Source: Sphingomonas sp. IW22
GTDB taxonomy: Bacteria; Pseudomonadota; Alphaproteobacteria; Sphingomonadales; Sphingomonadaceae
Direction of reading: 5' to 3'
Assembly: GCF_041321155.1 (NCBI RefSeq)
Contig: NZ_JBGGWB010000010.1
Span: forward strand, 1 to 53,460
DNA length: 53,460 bases
Under the pieces are notes generated by a model that saw nothing but the letters and a program-made list of their open reading frames with translations, did not search any database and had not been told where the DNA came from. Each line of letters opens with the position of its first letter. Position 1 is the stretch's first letter. Both the position numbers and the translations under genes were made by a program. Below are positions 32,841 through 39,088 of this stretch, one piece after another.

Positions 32841-33127
32841 TGGAACGCGAGCAAGGTCGAAGGCGCTAGCGGCATGGCAGGCCCGAAGGGTGTTAGCGTC
32901 GGCACCTGCGCAGTCGCCGCTGTGGACGACAATCCGCCGCCCACCACTCCCAAGGCGACTGCGCCTAGCGCTGCCAGTATGCCGGACCGCAACGTCACTC
33001 CCGCGCCCGCGCGCCGCTCCGCCGTAATCAACCGCATGACCTCGCCTTCCAGTTCAGCGAGCCGGGGATGAAGCGGTTGTTCGCCAAGGCGGCGCAACGC
33101 GCTGTCTAAATCCATGTCCATGGTCAT
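32837..33127 (-). CDS. CnrY-like membrane anti-sigma factor
   Basis: A 96-residue protein. The short cytosolic N-terminus (DLDSALRRLGEQPLHPRLAELEGEV) could bind the sigma factor. It is followed by one membrane helix (ILAALGAVALGVVGGGLSS) and a short periplasmic tail, the architecture of CnrY-type anti-sigma factors. Sequence similarity alone would be weak; the call rests on size, topology and operon order. ATG 33127 follows GGAGGA. The -10 of its promoter is 22 bases upstream, which rules out the longer upstream frame. Confidence 0.72.
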   Translation of the reverse strand: MTMDMDLDSALRRLGEQPLHPRLAELEGEVMRLITAERRAGAGVTLRSGILAALGAVALGVVGGGLSSTAATAQVPTLTPFGPAMPLAPSTLLAFQ

Positions 33128-33148
33128 TCCTCCGCCGTCCTCACATCC

Positions 33149-33175
33149 ATTACGCACGGCCGGCGAACACCCCTC
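33149..33175 (-). promoter_or_regulatory. ECF-type promoter of the sigma operon (site J)
   Basis: The minus strand reads GAGGGG, 15 bases, CGTAAT, implying autoregulation. Confidence 0.75.
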
Positions 33176-33466
33176 CAATCTGAAGTGAACGAATGCCACA
33201 CGCCCCTCGGCGCGACTGCGCACTCTTCCATTGCGTCCAATCGCTCGCAGCTGGCTACGCAGCCGACAATCCACGCGTCCCGCTGTTCAAATTCCTTGGC
33301 AACTCTGTTTGCAGGCCGAGCGCGCCACTGAGCGGACGCCGCGGCGTTAGAAATAGAGGAGCCGGGCGACACCGGTCGGCACGGCTCTTCCGCTGTTTAC
33401 AAATGAATGTGCTATCTCTTGGAAACCCTCGATTGCGGGAGGATCGCGCCGATCGCGCCCGAAGCG
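33176..33466. other. No gene seen between sigma operon and transposon
   Basis: Short frames exist on both strands, but none matches a known family or has a convincing ribosome site. It is probably the truncated remainder of whatever flanked the sigma operon before the transposon arrived. Confidence 0.4.
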
Positions 33467-33513
33467 TGTAAACGCTCGCGCTAAATGGCGGCGTTCTGAT
33501 CGCGCTATTTGTC
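33467..33513 (+). repeat. Transposon terminal inverted repeat, left
   Basis: 47 bp, 45 identical to the reverse complement of 36493-36539. Confidence 0.9.
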
Positions 33514-34390
33514 AGTTGCCGGGTCCGATGACGAGGCAATCGCGCGCGGCCTGAACGATGTCAGCGGTGACCTCCTCGACGCGGTTGAGGGTCATGATCC
33601 GCCGCATCTGCGCGAACAGGCGCTCCATGAGCCGGAAGTTGCCGCGCGTGATGCGGATCACGGCTGCCTGCGCTTCGATCGCGTCGAGTTGGGCCGGGTC
33701 GAAGCTGATCCCGAAATCGCCGGCGTGGGTCGCGAGCAGCAGCCGCATTTCGGTCTCGGTAAGCGGTTTGAACTCGTGGACGAAGCCGATCCGCGAGTAG
33801 AGCTGGGCATAGCGGGCGAGGCGCTTCTCCAAGCCCGGCATACCCATCAGGATCAGCCCGAAGCCGTGGCGATCGGCCATGTCGCGGAGATGTTCGAGCG
33901 ACTTTATGGTCAGGCGGTCGGCCTCGTCGACGATGACGAGGGGGCAGGCGATGCGGGCGGCGTCATGGGTGATTTCGTCCTGCGAGCCGCCCGCGACCGT
34001 CAGCCGGGCATAGCCCAGCTTAATGAGGTTGAGGCCCAACACCGCGTCGATCGTCTTGGGCGTGTTGCTGACCGACACGGTGTAGAAGACGGCGCGGCAG
34101 CGAGCGACCTTTTCGCCAAGGAGCGCGGCAATGGGACGGAGCGCGGCATATTCCCCCAGGTCGGGGAAGCTGGAAAACTCGCGCGCCGATCGCGTCTTTC
34201 CGACGCCCGGCCGGCCATGACACACGCCGATATAGCGGTAGTGCGCGCAGGCTTCGGCAAACTCGACGAACCGGGCATGTTCGCGGGTCGCCAGGAACGG
34301 CTGCTCGACCAGGAACTCAATCGTCAGCGGCGTAGAGCCGGAGCCCTCGGTAGGTGGTGGGCCGGGAAGCCGTATCCTCTTGGTCGCCAT
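33512..34390 (-). CDS. tniB: TniB-like transposition ATPase
   Basis: A ~292-residue AAA ATPase of the TniB/IstB-like group that guides target choice for the partner transposase. Walker A is GRPGVGKTRSAREF, Walker B LVIVDEADRLTIKS, and a sensor-like region follows in LILMGMPGLEKRL. ATG 34390 has GGAGACC upstream and overlaps the transposase end by 74 bases. The stop codon lies within the inner end of the terminal repeat. Confidence 0.87.
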   Translation of the reverse strand: MATKRIRLPGPPPTEGSGSTPLTIEFLVEQPFLATREHARFVEFAEACAHYRYIGVCHGRPGVGKTRSAREFSSFPDLGEYAALRPIAALLGEKVARCRAVFYTVSVSNTPKTIDAVLGLNLIKLGYARLTVAGGSQDEITHDAARIACPLVIVDEADRLTIKSLEHLRDMADRHGFGLILMGMPGLEKRLARYAQLYSRIGFVHEFKPLTETEMRLLLATHAGDFGISFDPAQLDAIEAQAAVIRITRGNFRLMERLFAQMRRIMTLNRVEEVTADIVQAARDCLVIGPGN

Positions 34391-35795
34391 CGAAGGTCTC
34401 CGTGGGGGCAGGCACCTGCTTGTCGCGCTCCTTCGCGCCGCGCCGGGCGCGCTGGATCGCGCGCAACGACGGGTGCCCAGCGTGCTCGGAGCTGAGCGCA
34501 CGGCAGACGAACCGGCCCTGGTGGTAGACGTGGATCTCGGTCAGGTCGCGGGGGTCATAGACCGCCTCGACCTGCTCGCCGACGAAGGCCGCGAGCGTGG
34601 GTTCGACATAGCGCCTGCCCATCAGACGGATGCCGTCGCGCAGCACTTTACGGGGCTTGGGCACGTGCACGAGCAGCATGTCGAGCTGTTCAAGGCTGTC
34701 GGGCATTGCGGGCAGGAACCCGCCCTTCTGCCAGCGCGTGATCGGCGGTTCGCCGGTGCTGCCATGCGGGCGACGATGATAGACGCCGCACACGAACGCC
34801 TCGAAGCGGGCGCGCAGCTCGTCGAGCGTGAGCACTGGCGCCGACAGCGGCTTGCCCGCGATCAGGTGGCCGGGCAGGTCGGGCAGGAACATGTCGTTGA
34901 TGGTGCGGAACAGCCGCTCGATCTTGCCGCGCCCGCGAGGACGCCCCGGCAGCGAATGGATGAGGCGGATTTTGAGGGCGATGCACGCCTGCTCGATATG
35001 CTCGGAGATGAAATCCGAGCCGTTGTCGACGTAAAGCTGTTCGGGAATGCCGCTGACGATCCATTCGGGATTGGGCTTGCGCCAGATCGCCTGCCGCAAG
35101 GCGAGCGCCGTGTTGAGGGCACTGGGGGCATCGAGGCTGAGGAAGTAACCGGCGATGGCTCGGCTGTGATCGTCAACGATGACGGTCAGCCAAGGACGCA
35201 CCGGGGTTCCGGCATCATCGAGCACGAGAATGTCGAGAACGGTATGATCGGCCTGCCACATCTCGTTCGAGGTCGCGGCTTCGCGCCGATGCACTAGCTC
35301 GTGCTGGTCGCGGTAGACGGCCGGATCGGAGGCTGCGGCGATCTGGCTTGCCGGTATCGCCCTGACGACACGCGCGACGGCCGCATAGCTGGGGGTTCGG
35401 TGTCCATGCGCGATGGCGAGTTCCTGCACCTTTCGGTGAATGGCGGCGACCGGGGGTCGCGGGCGCTTGGTGGCGAGAGTGCGGGTCAGTTCGACCAGAT
35501 GTTCCGGCAGGTGCAGCCTGCCCCGATCGTTGCGCGGCAGACGCGCGAGACCGGCAAGTCCTTCGGCACGGTAGCGCCCGAGCCAGCGCTGCAACGTCCG
35601 CTCGCTCAGCGTGCCGGTGCGGGCGAGGTCCGCGAGCGGGATGCCATCGGCGAGGTGCGGTTCAAGGACGCGGTAGCGCTCGATCGCCAGCGGCGGGACA
35701 AGCGCCGGATGCGTCACCGCCGACGGTCCGTGTCGCAGGTAAGGAAAACGGAGATTTGCCTGCCCATCGCCATGCGAGTCCGCTCGCGTTGCCAA
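34317..35795 (-). CDS. tniA: Mu/Tn552-type DDE transposase
   Basis: A 492-residue integrase-core transposase. The N-terminal helix-turn-helix (LADLARTGTLSERTLQRWLGRYRAE, read in two blocks) is followed by the catalytic triad in EMWQADHTVLDIL (D), QLYVDNGSDFIS (D) and RGRGKIERLFRTIND (E). The basic C-terminal domain includes GIRLMGRRYVEPTLAAFVGE. It forms a transposition unit with the ATPase. The start is uncertain: ATG 35795 gives a long leader; GTG near 35717 is possible. Confidence 0.88.
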   Translation of the reverse strand: MATRADSHGDGQANLRFPYLRHGPSAVTHPALVPPLAIERYRVLEPHLADGIPLADLARTGTLSERTLQRWLGRYRAEGLAGLARLPRNDRGRLHLPEHLVELTRTLATKRPRPPVAAIHRKVQELAIAHGHRTPSYAAVARVVRAIPASQIAAASDPAVYRDQHELVHRREAATSNEMWQADHTVLDILVLDDAGTPVRPWLTVIVDDHSRAIAGYFLSLDAPSALNTALALRQAIWRKPNPEWIVSGIPEQLYVDNGSDFISEHIEQACIALKIRLIHSLPGRPRGRGKIERLFRTINDMFLPDLPGHLIAGKPLSAPVLTLDELRARFEAFVCGVYHRRPHGSTGEPPITRWQKGGFLPAMPDSLEQLDMLLVHVPKPRKVLRDGIRLMGRRYVEPTLAAFVGEQVEAVYDPRDLTEIHVYHQGRFVCRALSSEHAGHPSLRAIQRARRGAKERDKQVPAPTETFDGDQEDTASRPTTYRGLRLYAADD

Positions 35796-35908
35796 ACCGG
35801 CCTGTTCGACGTAAATCTACCCGGTAAAGAAAACTAGGGCAACATAGACCTGCCGATGACGACTTTCTTCCCAAACCGCGCCCGATCGGGGCGCCACCGG
35901 CCCTACGC
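35796..35908. promoter_or_regulatory. Divergent spacer, probable resolution (res) region
   Basis: The only non-coding space inside the transposon lies between the divergent transposase and resolvase genes, where elements of this group keep their res site and both promoters. I could not mark individual resolvase sites. Confidence 0.4.
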
Positions 35909-36481
35909 ATGAAAATCGGTTACGCCCGCGTATCGACCGCCGAGCAGAACCTGGACCTCCAGCGTGATGCGCTGAAGGCTGCCGGCTGCGAGAAGGTCAT
36001 CACCGACAAGGCCTCCGGGGCGACTGCCGCTCGCCCTGGATTGGAAAAGGTGAAGGAGCTGCTTCGCGCCGGCGACACACTGGTGGTCTGGCGCCTCGAC
36101 AGGCTCGGCCGCTCGCTCCGTGATCTGATCGGATGGATGACCTACCTCGACGAGGAAAAGGTCGGGCTGCTGAGCCTGCACGAGGCGATCGACACGACCA
36201 CCACGTCGGGCAAGCTTACCTTCCACCTGTTCGGGGCATTGGCGGAGTTCGAGCGCAACCTGATCCGCGAGCGGACCCAGGCCGGTCTCACCGCAGCCCG
36301 CGCTCGCGGCAAGAAGGGTGGCCGGCCGGCCGCACTCGGCAAGGAAAAGCGCGACCTGCCCGTCAGGCTCTACCACGAGAACACGATGCCGATCGCCAAG
36401 ATTTGCTCGATGCTCGGCATCTCCAAGCCAAAACTCTACGCCTATGTGCGATCGGCCGAGACCAAGCCGGTAGCCGCGTAG
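35909..36481 (+). CDS. tniR: Serine recombinase (resolvase) of the transposon
   Basis: A 190-residue small serine recombinase. The catalytic serine is in IGYARVSTAEQNLDLQ (residue 9), the conserved arginines in DTLVVWRLDRLGRSLRDL, and AEFERNLIRERTQAGL starts the long E helix. The C-terminal helix-turn-helix is PIAKICSMLGISKPKLYAYV. It resolves cointegrates made by the element. ATG 35909 opens directly on the conserved MKIGYARVS. Confidence 0.93.
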   Translation: MKIGYARVSTAEQNLDLQRDALKAAGCEKVITDKASGATAARPGLEKVKELLRAGDTLVVWRLDRLGRSLRDLIGWMTYLDEEKVGLLSLHEAIDTTTTSGKLTFHLFGALAEFERNLIRERTQAGLTAARARGKKGGRPAALGKEKRDLPVRLYHENTMPIAKICSMLGISKPKLYAYVRSAETKPVAA

Positions 36482-36492
36482 CGACGCTCGCC

Positions 36493-36539
36493 GACAAATA
36501 GCGCGATCAGAATGCCGCCACTTAGCGCGAGCGTTTACA
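36493..36539 (-). repeat. Transposon terminal inverted repeat, right
   Basis: Partner of 33467-33513. Confidence 0.9.
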
Positions 36540-36672
36540 CCGTTCGCGGTCCCGATCGGCCCAGCGTCCCCCGGAACCGTTCGTTATCGGGAAGGCATCT
36601 AAGCGGTCTGCACCATCCTTCATCTAAAGTTCTCCAAGCGCTTCTGAGGATTTTCGGGCGCACCAAAAGCAC

Positions 36673-36703
36673 TTGCTCCTCCAGTGGCTGGAGCATGTAA
36701 CCG
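36673..36703 (+). promoter_or_regulatory. CadR/ZntR-type operator upstream of aspartic protease
   Basis: TTGCTC, a 19-base spacer with dyad CTCCAGTGGCTGGAG, then TAACCG. It is nearly the same as the site at 38424-38454. Confidence 0.65.
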
Positions 36704-36770
36704 CAATTTGCTCTCCTGCGGACGGGGGGCTGGAGGTGGCTTTTTGACGGCCCGTGTTGAAGCAATCGGT

Positions 36771-37973
36771 ATGTCTCGACGCTCATTAGTGGCGCGGCTG
36801 GTGGCCTGTGGAACCGGCTTGGTGCTCGGTTCTCCAACGCTCGCGCGACAGACTTCCCGGTCTGCGGGCTCGTGGAACTTCGGTGCGGCTCACCTCGAAT
36901 GGGAGCCGCTGGAAGTCGGCACGGGTGATACCCTCCTTGTTTCGGCACAAGTGCGCGGAGTGCCGGTGCGGGCGGTGCTCGACAGTGGCAGCGGCGCGTC
37001 GATCATGAGCACGGCGCTCGCGGCGAAGCTCGGCTTGAACGATGGTGAGCGGCGCATGATTAGCGGGCTGAGCGCCAAGGCCCCGGTGCTGCTGGTCCGC
37101 GACATCGACGTACAGCTCGCCCGCGAAACCCGTCGCTTACCCTTTGCCGTCGTTGGTGATCTGAGTTCAGTGTCGGCGGCCTTCGGACGACCGATCGATA
37201 TCCTCCTCGGTGCCGATATGTTCACGGGTAGCTGCATCGCGCTCGATTTCGCGAAAAGGCGTATGGCGGTCGTCAAGTCAGGCACGTTTCTCGCCGGTCC
37301 CGACTGGCGCGCTGTCGCGCTCGGGCGCGGTGCCAAGCAGGAGCTGTTCATTCGAGCTTCCGTCTCGGGTTTGCCTCCCGTGCCCTTGATGATCGATCTT
37401 GGCAGCTCGGCCGCGCTGATGCTCTCGTCGGCCTATGCCCGCGATCAAGGGCTGTTGAACGGGAAGCTCGTCTCGACCGCGGCGATCGGCGGCGTCGATG
37501 GTGTGCGTATCAACGATGCTTTCACGATCCAGAACATCAACATCGAAGGGCTTGGCGTCTCGAACGTCCCCACACTCGGGATGAGAGCTTGGCTCTCCAC
37601 CAGCACGGTTGGCAATGTCGGCCTACCGCTGATCGCTCAATTCGACGTGGTGTTCGACGTGACCGCCGGATTCGTGTGGCTCCGGCCACTCGGTCCTCGT
37701 CGTCGCCTGCCGATGCTGAAGGACCGTAGCGGCCTTGGCCTCGCAGCCTCACCAACGGCGCTCACCGTTGTTCATGTGGCGGCGAACAGTCCCGCGGAAA
37801 AGGCTGGCTGGGCGGTCGGCGACCGGATCGTGGCGGTGAACGGCCATTCGATCGATGCGAACTATACGCGTGGGGAGCTCTGGCAAGTGCGCTCCCGGCC
37901 TGCTGGCACCCTCGTAAAGCTGACGATGGCCTCGGGTGATGTGCGCGAGCTCAGGCTGGCCGATTATTATTGA
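36771..37973 (+). CDS. Exported retropepsin-like aspartic protease with PDZ domain
   Basis: A 400-residue protein. A signal sequence beginning SRRSLVARLVACGTG (possibly Tat) leads to two pepsin-like lobes. The first has the active-site-like VRAVLDSGSGASIMS (DSGSG), the second PLMIDLGSSAALML where the canonical DTG is DLG. Residues ~335-395 form a PDZ domain (GLGLAASPTALTVVHVAANSP, then KAGWAVGDRIVAVNG). Probably a periplasmic protease or a binding-only relative; the substrate is unknown. ATG 36771 was chosen for its signal peptide. Its end overlaps the convergent regulator by 7 bases. Confidence 0.72.
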   Translation: MSRRSLVARLVACGTGLVLGSPTLARQTSRSAGSWNFGAAHLEWEPLEVGTGDTLLVSAQVRGVPVRAVLDSGSGASIMSTALAAKLGLNDGERRMISGLSAKAPVLLVRDIDVQLARETRRLPFAVVGDLSSVSAAFGRPIDILLGADMFTGSCIALDFAKRRMAVVKSGTFLAGPDWRAVALGRGAKQELFIRASVSGLPPVPLMIDLGSSAALMLSSAYARDQGLLNGKLVSTAAIGGVDGVRINDAFTIQNINIEGLGVSNVPTLGMRAWLSTSTVGNVGLPLIAQFDVVFDVTAGFVWLRPLGPRRRLPMLKDRSGLGLAASPTALTVVHVAANSPAEKAGWAVGDRIVAVNGHSIDANYTRGELWQVRSRPAGTLVKLTMASGDVRELRLADYY

Positions 37974-38386
37974 TCGGCTTGAGGGTGGCCTTTGCCGATC
38001 GCCTTCATGATCCGACAATCGGCCATGCGCGCCTTGGTGCAGCTCTGGCTGAGCATTGCCAACTCATCCCGCAACACCGCGAGTTGCGCCAGTCTCTCCT
38101 CCACATCCTTGAGGTGCTGAGCAGCGATAGCTGAGGCGGCACCACAATCCTGGTCCGGGTTCTGCGCCAGCCCCATCAACGAACGGATCTCGTCGACGGA
38201 GAAGCCAAGCCGGCGACCGTTGCGGATGAAGTGCAAACGCTCAATGTCACTGGCATCGTAGGTTCTGCGACCCGACGCCGTGCGAGGGGCGGATCGGAGC
38301 AACCCGATCGACTCATAAAAGCGGATCGTCGTCACCTTCGTCGAGGTCTCGCTGGCGAGCTGCCCAATCATCACCGGCTTCATCAT
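37967..38386 (-). CDS. MerR-family Cd/Zn/Pb-type regulator (CadR/ZntR/PbrR-like)
   Basis: A 139-residue regulator. The winged helix is IGQLASETSTKVTTIRFYES, and the ligand set is DCGAASAIA in the dimer helix plus SCTKARMADCRIM in the C-terminal loop, matching the three-cysteine pattern of divalent-metal MerR proteins, not that of CueR. Overlapping ATGs at 38386 and 38383 begin MMKPVMIG. It is divergent to the CDF gene, with the operator between them. A twin operator lies upstream of the aspartic protease, so it probably controls both. Confidence 0.87.
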   Translation of the reverse strand: MMKPVMIGQLASETSTKVTTIRFYESIGLLRSAPRTASGRRTYDASDIERLHFIRNGRRLGFSVDEIRSLMGLAQNPDQDCGAASAIAAQHLKDVEERLAQLAVLRDELAMLSQSCTKARMADCRIMKAIGKGHPQADQ

Positions 38387-38423
38387 GCCATCCTTGCTTA
38401 TGCGAACGTGTCGCACATTTCGC

Positions 38424-38454
38424 TTGCTTCTACAGCGACTGGAGGTGGTAAGGA
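38424..38454 (+). promoter_or_regulatory. CadR/ZntR-type operator upstream of CDF exporter
   Basis: TTGCTT, 19-base spacer containing CTACAGCGACTGGAG, then TAAGGA, eight bases before the CDF ATG region. Confidence 0.7.
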
Positions 38455-38461
38455 AGGCCGC

Positions 38462-39088
38462 ATGAATGCTTCTACCGAAAGCTGCGGGTGCCACGGGGAG
38501 CCCGCGCGCGCGCAAACCGATCCGGCCTATCGCCGTGCGCTGCTGACCGTCGTGGTGCTCAACCTCGGCTTCGGAGTCGCCGAGCTGTTCGGCGGGTTCA
38601 TCGCCGATAGCCAAGCGCTGAAAGCGGATTCCCTCGATTTTCTCGGGGACGGGTCGATCAGCCTTATCGGTCTTCTCGCGCTTGCCTGGTCCGCACGGGC
38701 GAGGGCAAAGGTCGCGCTGACGCAGGGGTTGTTTCTCGGTGCGCTTGGCGTGGGCGTAATCGGTTTCGCGATTTGGCGCGCCCTGAACGCAACCGCGCCC
38801 GATGCCGAACTGATGGGCACAATCGGCGTTGTCGCGCTCGCGATCAATGTCGTGTCCGCCTTGGTGCTTGCGCGTTTCCGGGAAGGGGACGCCAATGTTC
38901 GCGCGATCTGGCTGTTCAGCCGCAACGACGCGCTCGCCAACGTGGCGGTGATCGCCGCGGCCGGTCTGGTGGCGTGGACAGGAAGCGCCTGGCCGGACCT
39001 CGCCGTCGCCGGCCTCATCGCCCTCCTGTTCCTCCACTCCGCTTATGAAATCGTCACTGGCGCTCGGCGCGAATTGGGAGAGCGGTAG
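38462..39088 (+). CDS. Cation diffusion facilitator, short form
   Basis: A 208-residue CDF-type exporter with six helices. The N-terminal CGCHGEP may bind metal. The family sites appear as FGGFIADSQALKADSLDFLGD (helix 2, with Asp/Asp pair) and FSRNDALANVAVI (helix 5, N-D pair in place of the usual H-D). The cytoplasmic C-terminal domain is absent, as in other short CDFs of metal islands. It is likely a Zn/Cd/Co exporter under the divergent MerR regulator. The stop overlaps the GTG of the next gene. Confidence 0.85.
   Translation: MNASTESCGCHGEPARAQTDPAYRRALLTVVVLNLGFGVAELFGGFIADSQALKADSLDFLGDGSISLIGLLALAWSARARAKVALTQGLFLGALGVGVIGFAIWRALNATAPDAELMGTIGVVALAINVVSALVLARFREGDANVRAIWLFSRNDALANVAVIAAAGLVAWTGSAWPDLAVAGLIALLFLHSAYEIVTGARRELGER

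Larger units (their letters stand above)
33467..36539 (-). mobile_element. Tn552/Tn5053-like transposon (DDE transposase, ATPase, resolvase), 3073 bp
   Basis: It is bounded by 47-bp inverted repeats starting TGTAAACGC with two mismatches. Each end contains related sub-repeats (CGCGCTAAATGGCG, CGCGCTATTTGTC), the multiple transposase sites usual for this group. The gene set is a Mu/Tn552-type transposase, an AAA ATPase and a serine recombinase. The flanking pentamers AAGCG and CCGTT do not match, so no target duplication is present. Confidence 0.85.
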
